DNA of 64,000 nucleotides from positions 62,001 to 126,000 of the forward strand of contig NZ_JADEYH010000014.1 in NCBI RefSeq assembly GCF_017114865.1, given 5' to 3'. Source of the stretch: Streptomyces verrucosisporus (GTDB taxonomy: Bacteria; Actinomycetota; Actinomycetes; Streptomycetales; Streptomycetaceae). The notes under the pieces were generated by a model. The model was given only the letters and a program-made list of their open reading frames with translations, searched no databases and was not told where the DNA came from. Positions 25,275 through 32,225 of the stretch are shown piece after piece. The translations under genes and the position numbers were made by a program. Every line of letters begins with the position of its first letter. The first letter of the stretch is position 1.

Positions 25275-26156
25275 GTGCCCAAGAACAGGAACGTGTTCTC
25301 CTCCCTGCTGTCCCGCGCGGCCTCCTCCCGTACGGCCTCCCGCGCCGTGCACGGGCTGTGGCGCCACGCGCAGCGGGCGGGGGCCGTCTCGGCCGAGCGC
25401 CCCGGGCCGTACGCCTTCCGCGGCATCGGGGAGGGCACCCGGCTGGCCTTCCCGCAGGGCACGCTGTTCGGCACCGAGTGGATCGAGCTGGGCGCGTGCT
25501 GCATCGTCGGCGCCGAGGTCACGCTGACCGCCGGGATGATGCCGGACCTCGACCTCGGACCGGACACGGTGCTGAGGCTGGGCGACGGGGTGGTCCTGGG
25601 CCGGGGCAGCCATGTGGTCGCAGACGGGGCGGGGGCGGGCGTGACGATCGGGAACGACGTCTTCTGCGGCCCGTACGTCTACATCACCTCCACCAACCAC
25701 TCCTACGACGACCCCCACCAGCCGATCGGCAGGCAGTGGCCGCGCTCGGCGCCGGTGGAGATCGGCGCGGGCAGCTGGCTGGGCACGGGAGCGGTGGTGC
25801 TGCCGGGCGCGCGGCTGGGGCGGAACACGGTGGTGGCGGCCGGTTCGGTCGTCCGAGGGGAGGTGCCCGACCACGCCGTGGTCGCGGGCGCGCCCGCGAA
25901 GGTCGTACGGCGCTGGGACCCGCGGGAGGGCTGGCTGCCCCCGCTGCGCACCCCGCCGCCGGTACCGGTGCCCGAGGGGGTGACCCCCGGGCAGCTGGCG
26001 GCGCTGGCCGGTCTGGAGATCCCCGGGCCGGAGGCGGCCGAACCGGGGACAGCCGGGGCCGAGGCGGGCAGACTGGAGGGGACGGCCGGCCACGGAACGG
26101 TTCCGGCCCCGCCCACCGACCGGACAGGAAGCACCAACGGGATGCGTACGCCATGA
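25275..26156 (+). CDS. hexapeptide-repeat acyltransferase
   Basis: A 293-residue protein. Residues 60-215 form a left-handed beta-helix of the acetyltransferase type, with the active-site-like segment TSTNHSYDDPHQPIG and the end motif VVAGAPAKVVRRW. This matches CysE/LacA/WbbJ-type O-acetyltransferases. The last 70 residues are a disordered Ala/Gly/Glu tail. GTG 25275 follows TACCGT at 25264-25269 closely, so the leader is very short. The acceptor is unknown. Its stop overlaps the start of a tiny membrane-protein gene. Confidence 0.8.
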   Translation: MPKNRNVFSSLLSRAASSRTASRAVHGLWRHAQRAGAVSAERPGPYAFRGIGEGTRLAFPQGTLFGTEWIELGACCIVGAEVTLTAGMMPDLDLGPDTVLRLGDGVVLGRGSHVVADGAGAGVTIGNDVFCGPYVYITSTNHSYDDPHQPIGRQWPRSAPVEIGAGSWLGTGAVVLPGARLGRNTVVAAGSVVRGEVPDHAVVAGAPAKVVRRWDPREGWLPPLRTPPPVPVPEGVTPGQLAALAGLEIPGPEAAEPGTAGAEAGRLEGTAGHGTVPAPPTDRTGSTNGMRTP

Positions 26157-26248
26157 GCAACCGGACCCTGCGCCTGCTGCTGCTCTTCGCCGTCGCCCTG
26201 CACGGCCTGGCACTGCTGCTGTACGTCGCCCGCAACCACTGGCTCTGA
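26153..26248 (+). CDS. 31-residue hydrophobic small protein
   Basis: ATG 26153 overlaps the stop of the acyltransferase gene (ATGA). The peptide begins MSNRTLRLLLLFAVALHG and ends in YVARNHWL: a short polar start, a single hydrophobic helix, and a basic/aromatic end. The composition and coupling support a real small membrane protein. No function can be assigned. Confidence 0.5.
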   Translation: MSNRTLRLLLLFAVALHGLALLLYVARNHWL

Positions 26249-26312
26249 CCCTCGCCGCGCAGCTCGCCCCGCCTCCGAGTCCGACCCGCGCGGAGGACGT
26301 CCGGGCGGCTGC

Positions 26313-26318
26313 TAGCGT
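26313..26318 (+). promoter_or_regulatory. -10 element, leaderless promoter
   Basis: TAGCGT lies 7 nt before ATG 26326, placing transcription start at the start codon. The alternative GTG at 26317 falls inside this box, which argues against it. Confidence 0.45.
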
Positions 26319-26325
26319 GCACGCC

Positions 26326-26889
26326 ATGCGCGCCCCCATCGGGAACTTCACCGACGCCTGGCCGGTCACCGACAAGCTCGACCTGCTGGCCCCGCCGGTC
26401 GCCGCCGCGCTGCGCGGCCCCGTGTCGGCCGACGGGATCGTCTACGTGGACAGCGACCCGGACGACGCCGACACCGCCCGCTTCGGCGAGGTCCACGGCA
26501 TCCCGCCCGAACAGTCCGCCAACTGCGTGGTCGTCGCGGCCCGCCGCGGCCAGGAGACCACCCTGGCCGCCTGTGTCGTCCTCGCCCACACCCGCGCCGA
26601 CGTCAACCGCACCGTCCGGCGCGAACTGGGCGCCCGTAAGGCCTCGTTCGCGCCCGTGGAGACGGCCGTCGGCGAGTCCGGCATGGAGTACGGCGGCATC
26701 ACCCCGGTCGGCCTGCCCCCCGGCTGGCCCCTACTGGTGGACGCGGCGGTCGCCGACACCCCGTACGCCGTCGTCGGATCCGGGCGCCGCCGCGGCAAAC
26801 TGCTGGTGCCCGGTAAGGTCCTGGCCGGACTGCCCGGAGCGCGAGTGCTCGGCGGTCTGGGCCTCCACGCCACCCGCACCGGCGACTGA
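26326..26889 (+). CDS. YbaK/EbsC-type aminoacyl-tRNA deacylase-like protein
   Basis: A 187-residue protein of the YbaK/ProX deacylase superfamily. Matching features include EQSANCVVVAARRG, ACVVLAHTRADVN, and the region GGITPVGLP, where the family's Gly-rich substrate pocket lies. Such proteins hydrolyse mischarged tRNA (for example Cys-tRNAPro or Ala-tRNAPro), though the preferred substrate of this subgroup is not readable. ATG 26326 was chosen because of the -10 box at 26313-26318. No Shine-Dalgarno is present. Confidence 0.82.
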   Translation: MRAPIGNFTDAWPVTDKLDLLAPPVAAALRGPVSADGIVYVDSDPDDADTARFGEVHGIPPEQSANCVVVAARRGQETTLAACVVLAHTRADVNRTVRRELGARKASFAPVETAVGESGMEYGGITPVGLPPGWPLLVDAAVADTPYAVVGSGRRRGKLLVPGKVLAGLPGARVLGGLGLHATRTGD

Positions 26890-26905
26890 TCACCGCTGCG
26901 GACGC

Positions 26906-26911
26906 TACTCT
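26906..26911 (+). promoter_or_regulatory. -10 element, leaderless promoter
   Basis: TACTCT ends 6 nt before ATG 26918, so the transcript probably begins at the start codon. No -35 of standard type is visible. Confidence 0.45.
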
Positions 26912-26917
26912 GCCCGC

Positions 26918-27289
26918 ATGTCTAACCACGATGACCTGCTCGTCTCCATCGCCGAGAAGGTGGAGTCCGAGCGGAGCAACCAGATGCCCCTCACCGTGGT
27001 GGTCCCCGGCGCGGTCATCACCGGCAGGCTGGCGCCCGAGGCCGTCTGGAAAGCGCGGGTCGCCGAGGTCCTGCGGGACTCCGAGCGCCTGAAGCCGTTC
27101 GCCGAGCTGTTCGGGTCGTCCGGGGAGGACGACCGGCGCGGCGGCGGCAGGCCCACCCATCTGCACCTGCACGTCGCACGCATCCTCCAGGGAAGCTACG
27201 GCCTCCCCGACACCGGCGGCATGTACCGCGTCGCCATCGGCGAGGTGAGCAGTTGGACTCTGGGGGAACTCAGCTACTCCGACGGGTGA
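26918..27289 (+). CDS. conserved actinobacterial protein, function unknown
   Basis: A 123-residue soluble protein beginning MSNHDDLLVSIAEKVESE. I recognise the general pattern (VVVPGAVITGRLAPE; THLHLHVARILQG; YRVAIGEVSSWTLGE) as a conserved small actinobacterial family, but no function is known to me. There is no signal or membrane helix. The message appears leaderless and ends before a strong hairpin. Confidence 0.75.
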   Translation: MSNHDDLLVSIAEKVESERSNQMPLTVVVPGAVITGRLAPEAVWKARVAEVLRDSERLKPFAELFGSSGEDDRRGGGRPTHLHLHVARILQGSYGLPDTGGMYRVAIGEVSSWTLGELSYSDG

Positions 27290-27312
27290 GGGGAGCGGCC
27301 CGGTACATGCCG

Positions 27313-27349
27313 TACCGGCCGCCCCCTCCGTGACGAGGGGCGGCCGGTA
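27313..27349. terminator. hairpin abutting the SRPBCC start codon
   Basis: A 13-bp perfect stem (27313-27325 with 27337-27349, 11-nt loop) begins 24 nt after the preceding stop. It would terminate that transcript, but its last base is the A of the next gene's first possible ATG. Confidence 0.6.
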
Positions 27350-27750
27350 TGGCACGGATGACCCTGCGGGCGGCCGGGCGGGCCCCGGCCGAGGAGGCGT
27401 GGGAGCGTTACGCGCGGCCGGGGCTGTGGCCCACCTGGTCCCCGCAGATCCGGTCCGTGCGCGTGGGCGGCGACCGCATCGAGCCCGGGATGGAGGGCGT
27501 GGTCCTCCCGCTGCCCGGAGTGCCGGTCGCCTTCACCGTCGAGGAGGTCAGCGAGGCGCGACGGCGGTGGACCTGGCGGGTGAGGGCCGGTCCCGTGCGG
27601 ATGCGCCTGCACCACGCGGTCACCGTCCTGCCCGACGGGCGGACCGGCACCGAGCTGCGCATGGAGGGACCGCTGCCGGCGCTCGTCCTCTACGCGGGGC
27701 CGGCCCGGCTCGCCCTGCACCGCCTGGTGAGGGGCGGGGCCGGAGCATGA
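27349..27750 (+). CDS. SRPBCC-family protein
   Basis: A 133-residue START/Bet v1-like (SRPBCC) protein that could bind a hydrophobic ligand in its cavity. Typical elements are the N-terminal strand, EEAWERYARPGLWPTWSPQI, and GMEGVVLPLPG. There is no catalytic motif. The start is uncertain between ATG 27349 and ATG 27358; the former lies at the foot of a 13-bp hairpin. Confidence 0.75.
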   Translation: MARMTLRAAGRAPAEEAWERYARPGLWPTWSPQIRSVRVGGDRIEPGMEGVVLPLPGVPVAFTVEEVSEARRRWTWRVRAGPVRMRLHHAVTVLPDGRTGTELRMEGPLPALVLYAGPARLALHRLVRGGAGA

Positions 27751-27876
27751 CCTTTACCGGGGCATTCCTTTATATTTGGACATCAACGCCCCTGCCGGGC
27801 TTCGCGGCGCACCAGCGCGCCGCGGGGATCTCCGGGCTGCCCGCCGTCGGGCCGCCCCGATTCCTCGGAGGTTCCG

Positions 27877-27960
27877 GTGAGCGTTCTCCGCTTCTTTTCC
27901 TTCCCCGCGTGCCGGGCGGTTCCCCGGCCGCTGCCCCGCCTCCCGCGACGGCTGCGCTGA
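27877..27960 (+). CDS. possible 27-codon leader ORF before wbl
   Basis: GTG 27877 is preceded by GGAGG at 27867-27871 (5-nt spacing) and opens a 27-codon frame, starting MSVLRFFSFPACRAV and rich in Pro and Arg. It stops at 27958-27960, one base before the wbl ATG, which has no Shine-Dalgarno of its own. The arrangement suggests translational coupling. The AT-rich tract at about 27752-27790, unusual for this genome, may contain the promoter. Confidence 0.4.
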   Translation: MSVLRFFSFPACRAVPRPLPRLPRRLR

Positions 27961-27961
27961 C

Positions 27962-28210
27962 ATGGGCTGGCGCGAGTCCGCGGCGTGCCGCGGCGAGGAT
28001 CCCGAACTCTTCTTCCCCATCGGGGACGGAGGCTTGGCCGATCGGCAGACGGCGCAGGCGCGGGCCGTCTGCGCCGTCTGCCCCGTCATGTACCAGTGCA
28101 GGGACTGGGCCGTCAGGAACGGCGAGACCGAAGGGGTGTGGGGCGGTACCACCGCGGCCGAGCGGCGGCTGATCAGACGCCGCTTCGTGGGCCGGCTGCC
28201 CGACTCCTGA
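27962..28210 (+). CDS. WhiB-like iron-sulfur regulator (Wbl)
   Basis: An 82-residue Wbl protein. Four Cys (SAACRGEDPELFFP; AVCAVCPVMYQCRDWA) should bind a [4Fe-4S] cluster, and GVWGGTT is the family's turn motif before a basic C-terminal helix (RRLIRRRF). It resembles WblE-type members more than WhiB7/WblC, because it lacks the AT-hook RGRP. Wbl proteins bind the vegetative sigma factor and regulate development or stress. It starts 1 nt after a short upstream ORF. Confidence 0.9.
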   Translation: MGWRESAACRGEDPELFFPIGDGGLADRQTAQARAVCAVCPVMYQCRDWAVRNGETEGVWGGTTAAERRLIRRRFVGRLPDS

Positions 28211-28314
28211 TCAGGGCGGCTGACGGCCGGGCCCGCCCCGTGCCGCCCCGGACCCGCTCCGATGCGGCTCCGGGCCTGCTCCCGGGACGAAGGTGTCGCA
28301 GATCACATCGACCT

Positions 28315-28334
28315 CGTACCTACTGGTCGGTACG
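28315..28334. promoter_or_regulatory. TetR-type operator-like palindrome
   Basis: CGTACCTACTGGTCGGTACG is palindromic at 16 of 20 positions and matches the common TACCnACTGGTCGGTA-type TetR-family site. It lies 32 nt before the ATG of the oxidoreductase gene. No TetR gene is adjacent, so the regulator would act in trans. Confidence 0.5.
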
Positions 28335-28366
28335 GTGCAGGGAGTCTTGATCGAGCAGGAGGCCCC

Positions 28367-29374
28367 ATGCCAGCGACCAACCGTCAGATCCGCCTGGCGG
28401 CCCGCCCCGCCGGAGAGGTGAAGCCCGAGGACTGGGAGCACCGCTCGGTGCCCGTGGAGGATCCCGGGCCGGGCCGCTTCGCGGGCCGTACCCGTGTCAT
28501 CTCGCTGGACCCCGCCATGCGGGGATGGCTCGACGACCGCCCCTCCTACCTGCCGCCCGTAGGTATCGGCGAGGTGATGCGCGCGGGATCGGTCGTCGAG
28601 GTCACCGCGTCCAACCACCCCGACTACCGGCCCGGCGACCATGTGGTGGGCACGTTCGGCGTCCAGGAGTACGTCGTCTCCGACGGCAGGGGCGCGATGA
28701 AGGTCGACACCGCGCTCGCCTCGCCCTCGACGTACCTGGGCGCGCTGGGCATGCCCGGCATGACGGCGTACTTCGGCCTGCTGGACGTCGGAGCGCTCAA
28801 GGAGGGCGAGACCGTGGTGGTCTCCGGAGCCGCGGGCGCGGTGGGCACCGTCGCCGGCCAGATCGCCAAGGCGAAGGGCTGCCGGGTCGTGGGCATCGCC
28901 GGAGGGCCGCGCAAGTGCGCCATGCTCACCGACGAGCTGGGTTTCGACGCGGCGATCGACTACCGGGCGCAGGACGTGCGCAAGGCGCTGCGCGAGCACG
29001 CGCCGGACGGAATCGACGTCTACTTCGACAACGTCGGGGGCGACATCCTGGACGCCGCCCTCGCCCGGCTGGCGATGCACGCCCGCGTGGTGATCTGCGG
29101 TGCGATCAGCCAGTACAACAACGCCACCCCGGTCAAGGGCCCGTCCAACTACCTGTCCCTGCTGGTCCGCCGGGCCCGCATGGAGGGCTTCGTGGTCTTC
29201 GACTACGCCAAGCGCTACGGGCAGGCCGCGCAGGAGATCGCCGGCTGGATCGGCGAGGGGCGCGTCAAGGTCAAGGAGCACGTGGTCAGGGGCACAGTGG
29301 ACGACTTCCCCGAGACGCTGCAGATGCTCTTCCGGGGGGAGAACGTCGGCAAGCTGGTGCTGGAACTGGCCTGA
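28367..29374 (+). CDS. NADP-dependent medium-chain reductase (quinone/alkenal type)
   Basis: A 335-residue MDR-superfamily protein of the prostaglandin/leukotriene reductase (curcumin reductase) type. It opens with NRQIRLAARPAGEVKPEDW, has SLDPAMRGWL, and the cofactor loop SGAAGAVGTVAGQIAKAKG followed by FDNVGGDILD. It probably reduces alpha,beta-unsaturated ketones or aldehydes with NADPH. No zinc ligands. AGGAGG at 28357-28362 precedes ATG 28367. The TetR-like palindrome upstream suggests induction by a small toxic ligand. Confidence 0.87.
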   Translation: MPATNRQIRLAARPAGEVKPEDWEHRSVPVEDPGPGRFAGRTRVISLDPAMRGWLDDRPSYLPPVGIGEVMRAGSVVEVTASNHPDYRPGDHVVGTFGVQEYVVSDGRGAMKVDTALASPSTYLGALGMPGMTAYFGLLDVGALKEGETVVVSGAAGAVGTVAGQIAKAKGCRVVGIAGGPRKCAMLTDELGFDAAIDYRAQDVRKALREHAPDGIDVYFDNVGGDILDAALARLAMHARVVICGAISQYNNATPVKGPSNYLSLLVRRARMEGFVVFDYAKRYGQAAQEIAGWIGEGRVKVKEHVVRGTVDDFPETLQMLFRGENVGKLVLELA

Positions 29375-29381
29375 CCCGGCG

Positions 29382-29429
29382 CGGGAGGTGCGTCCCGTCC
29401 ACCGTCCGGTGGACGGGACGCACCTCCCG
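29382..29429. terminator. 23-bp bidirectional terminator hairpin
   Basis: Bases 29382-29404 and 29407-29429 are exact complements with a 2-nt spacer, 7 nt after one stop and 4 nt before the other between convergent genes. Confidence 0.8.
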
Positions 29430-29433
29430 GCGC

Positions 29434-29841
29434 TCAGCCCAGACGCGGGATCTCGATGGCCGGGCAGCGGTCCATCACCATCTCCAGGCCCGCCGCGCGG
29501 GTGCGCTCGAAGGCCGCCTCGTCGACCACGCCGAGCTGGAACCAGACGGCCTTCGCCCCGGCCGCCACCGCCTCGTCCGCGACGCCGCCCGCCAGCGAGG
29601 AGTTGACGAACACGTCCACGACGTCGACGGGGAAGGGGACCTCGGCCAGGGAGGCGTAGCCCCGCTCGCCGTGCACCGTCTCCGCCTTGGGATGGACGGG
29701 CACGATCCGCTTGCCGAACCGCTGGAGCGTGGCGGCCACGCCCCAGGCCGCGCGGTCGCGGTTGGACGACAGGCCGACCACCGCCCAGGTGTCGCCGGCC
29801 TCGGTCAGAATCCTGCGCACTGTCTCCGAATCTCCGTACAT
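29434..29841 (-). CDS. CoA-binding domain protein (YccU type)
   Basis: A 135-residue Rossmann-fold CoA-binding protein. Key segments are WAVVGLSSNRDRAAWGVA, the CoA-binding loop, and RIVPVHPKAETVHG. FERTRAAGLEMVMDRCPAIE ends the domain. Stand-alone members have no proven reaction. ATG 29841 is 61 nt from the divergent IMPACT-family gene. Confidence 0.85.
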   Translation of the reverse strand: MYGDSETVRRILTEAGDTWAVVGLSSNRDRAAWGVAATLQRFGKRIVPVHPKAETVHGERGYASLAEVPFPVDVVDVFVNSSLAGGVADEAVAAGAKAVWFQLGVVDEAAFERTRAAGLEMVMDRCPAIEIPRLG

Positions 29842-29889
29842 GCCCCAGCCAACGGACGGCCCGGCCGGGTCATTCCCCGCGGTGGACCG

Positions 29890-29895
29890 TAGGGT
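29890..29895 (+). promoter_or_regulatory. -10 element, leaderless promoter
   Basis: TAGGGT ends 7 nt before ATG 29903, again predicting a transcript that begins at the start codon. Confidence 0.45.
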
Positions 29896-29902
29896 GGGCC
29901 GA

Positions 29903-30526
29903 ATGCGGGAGCAGTATGTGACGGTCGCGGACGAGGGCGTGCACGAGACCGAGGTGAACAGGTCGCGCTTCATCTGCGCGCTCGCACCCGCCGCTACTGA
30001 GGAGGAGGCGCGGGCGTTCGTCGCCCGGGTCCGCGAGCGGCACGCGGATGCCACCCACAACTGCTGGGCCTACGTCATCGGCGCCGACGCCGGTGTGCAG
30101 AAGGCGAGCGACGACGGAGAGCCCGGCGGCACGGCCGGGGCGCCCATGCTCCAGATGCTGCTGCGCCGTGAGGTCCGCTACGCCGTCGCGGTCGTCACCC
30201 GCTACTTCGGAGGGGTGAAGCTGGGCGCCGGCGGGCTGATCCGGGCCTACGGCGGCGCGGTCGGCGAGGCCCTCGACGTACTGGGTACCGTCACCCGGCG
30301 GCGGATGCGGCTGGCCACGGTCACGGTGGACCACCAGCGGGCGGGCCGGATCGAGAACGAGCTGCGCACCGGCGGACGGGACGTGCGCGGCGTGCACTAC
30401 GGAGCCGAGGTCGCCATCGAGGTGGGGCTGCCCGAGGCCGAGGTCGCCGCCTTCCGCTCCTGGCTCGCGGACGCCACCGCGGGCACCGCCCGGCTGGAGC
30501 CGGGCGGCGAGGCGTACGGGACCTGA
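29903..30526 (+). CDS. IMPACT/YigZ family protein
   Basis: A 207-residue YigZ/IMPACT protein. N-terminal UPF0029 domain with RSRFICALAPA, THNCWAYVIG, SDDGEPGGTAGAPML and TRYFGGVKLGAGGLIRAYG; C-terminal ferredoxin-like DUF1949 domain (about 140-207). The family is linked to translation control, but its bacterial role is unclear. Complete length, and leaderless by position of its -10 box. Confidence 0.9.
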   Translation: MREQYVTVADEGVHETEVNRSRFICALAPAATEEEARAFVARVRERHADATHNCWAYVIGADAGVQKASDDGEPGGTAGAPMLQMLLRREVRYAVAVVTRYFGGVKLGAGGLIRAYGGAVGEALDVLGTVTRRRMRLATVTVDHQRAGRIENELRTGGRDVRGVHYGAEVAIEVGLPEAEVAAFRSWLADATAGTARLEPGGEAYGT

Positions 30527-30615
30527 CGGGGAACACGGCCGGACATCCGGAAGTGATCCCCGGTCGCCATGTGAACCCGAAACAGCACACATCAACAACT
30601 TGGGTAAACGGCCGC

Positions 30616-30643
30616 GGAAATCGGCAAGTGTGTTCTAGTCTTC
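30616..30643 (+). promoter_or_regulatory. possible ECF (SigE-like) promoter of polysaccharide locus
   Basis: GGAAAT at 30616-30621 and GTCTTC at 30638-30643, spaced 16 nt, resemble the -35/-10 pattern of cell-envelope stress ECF promoters. It lies about 90 nt before the TTG start of the initiating transferase, in an AT-richer patch. No vegetative -35/-10 pair is convincing here. The match is approximate. Confidence 0.3.
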
Positions 30644-30730
30644 ACACTCGGTACGGAGGCGAATGCGGAGCCGGCACCGGCCGGCCGAGCGGGGGGATGG
30701 GGACGCCGACCGAGTAGGGGGGGCAGGGCC

Positions 30731-32185
30731 TTGTTCGAGGCTGCCGGAACGCGGGTCGCCGAAGCGCCCGCGCACTTAACCGAGCCGTTACGCGTTCGCG
30801 CGCGGGACGGGAAGCGCAGGACGAGGGAGAGACCGGGGGCCGGCCGGCGCATTCCACCGGCTCTGGCGGTGGACGTGCTCGGCGCCGCGCTGCCGGCCGG
30901 TGCGCTGGGCGCCGCAGGGGGCGGGCCGGGCCCGCTGCCGGCCGCCGCGGTCGTCGGCGCCGCGTGGCCGCTGATCGCGGCAGTGCGGGGACGCTACGCG
31001 GCGGGCCGGGCGGGGGAGGGCGCAGCCGTACTGCCGGTGCTCCGCGACTGGCTGGCGATGCTGGGCCTGCTCGCCGCGGTATGCGTCGCGATGCGGCTGG
31101 AGGTCTCGGCCGGAGCGTGGCTGCCCGCACTCCTTCCCTGCCTGGTACTGACCGCCGCCCACCGCAGACTGGCCTACCGGCGCACCCTGGCGCTGCGGCG
31201 CCGGGCGTGGGGGCTGCGGCGAGTGCTGGTCGTGGGGGAGAGGGGGGCCGCGGACGGCCTTACGGCCCGGATGGGAGCGCGTACCGACGACGAGTACGTG
31301 GTGGTCGGCGACTGCGCGCCCGGGAACGCCGGGGACGCCGGGGGAACGGTGGACACCGCCACCGTCCTCGAGCGCGCAGCCGAACTCGACGCCGACACGG
31401 TCTTCGTCGTCCCCGGGCGGTGGACGACGGCCGAGGGGCTGCGCAGGCTGGCCTGGGCCCTGTACGACGACGGCCGGAGCCTGGCCGTCGTGCCCGGCCT
31501 CGTCGACGTCTCACGGCACCGGCTGCGGCTGGCCCGGGCCGCGGGGATGACCGTGCTCCATGTGGAACCGCCGCCCCGGCGGGGGCTGCCGGTGCTGCTG
31601 AAGCGGATCACCGACTGGGTGGGCGCCCTGCTGCTGACCGCGGTGCTCTCACCCGTCCTGCTGGGTGTGGCGGCGGCGGTGCGCCTGTCGTCGCCGGGAC
31701 CGGTGATCTACCGGCAGGTGCGCGTCGGACAGGGGCGGCGGCCGTTTCCGATGTGGAAGTTCCGCACGATGGTGGAGGCCGCCGACCGGATGCGCCCGGC
31801 GCTGGAGGCGGCGAACGAGCACGACGGGGCGATGTTCAAGATCCGCGAGGACCCCCGGGTCACCCGGCTGGGCCGCCTTCTGCGCCGCTACTCCCTGGAC
31901 GAACTGCCCCAGCTGTTCAACGTGCTGGCCGGCCACATGTCGCTGGTGGGACCGCGTCCGCCGCTGCCCGAGGAGGTGGAGCGCTATGACGACACCGAGC
32001 TGCGCAGACTGTCGGTCAGACCGGGGATCACAGGGCTGTGGCAGATCGGCGGACGGTCCGACCTGTCGTGGGACGAGACCGTCGCACTCGACCTGAGGTA
32101 CGTGGACAACTGGTCCTGCGCCATGGACGCCGGCGTCCTGGCCCGTACCTTCCGCGCGGTGGTGAGCGCCCGTGGCGCGTACTAG
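30731..32185 (+). CDS. initiating polyprenyl glycosyl-1-phosphate transferase
   Basis: A 484-residue sugar transferase of the WcaJ/CpsE type that starts a polysaccharide repeat unit by moving a sugar-1-phosphate onto undecaprenyl phosphate. Several hydrophobic segments fill residues 45-145, then a CoA-binding-like domain, a further helix near 290-315, and the catalytic domain with MWKFRTMV, RRYSLDELPQLFNVL, MSLVGPRPPLP and RPGITGLWQI. The TTG start has a weak site (AGGGGGG). Codons 16 and 20 are TTA, rare in this genome. A later start would remove them, but none has a better ribosome binding site. Confidence 0.9.
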   Translation: MFEAAGTRVAEAPAHLTEPLRVRARDGKRRTRERPGAGRRIPPALAVDVLGAALPAGALGAAGGGPGPLPAAAVVGAAWPLIAAVRGRYAAGRAGEGAAVLPVLRDWLAMLGLLAAVCVAMRLEVSAGAWLPALLPCLVLTAAHRRLAYRRTLALRRRAWGLRRVLVVGERGAADGLTARMGARTDDEYVVVGDCAPGNAGDAGGTVDTATVLERAAELDADTVFVVPGRWTTAEGLRRLAWALYDDGRSLAVVPGLVDVSRHRLRLARAAGMTVLHVEPPPRRGLPVLLKRITDWVGALLLTAVLSPVLLGVAAAVRLSSPGPVIYRQVRVGQGRRPFPMWKFRTMVEAADRMRPALEAANEHDGAMFKIREDPRVTRLGRLLRRYSLDELPQLFNVLAGHMSLVGPRPPLPEEVERYDDTELRRLSVRPGITGLWQIGGRSDLSWDETVALDLRYVDNWSCAMDAGVLARTFRAVVSARGAY

Positions 32186-32225
32186 GAAAGGCCGGACGGG
32201 CGCCGGGGCGGGCGCCGCGACCGGT

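Noticed and set aside
27877..28210. Classifying the Wbl as WhiB7/WblC because of its leader ORF
   Set aside because: The AT-hook RGRP that defines WhiB7 is missing from the C-terminus.
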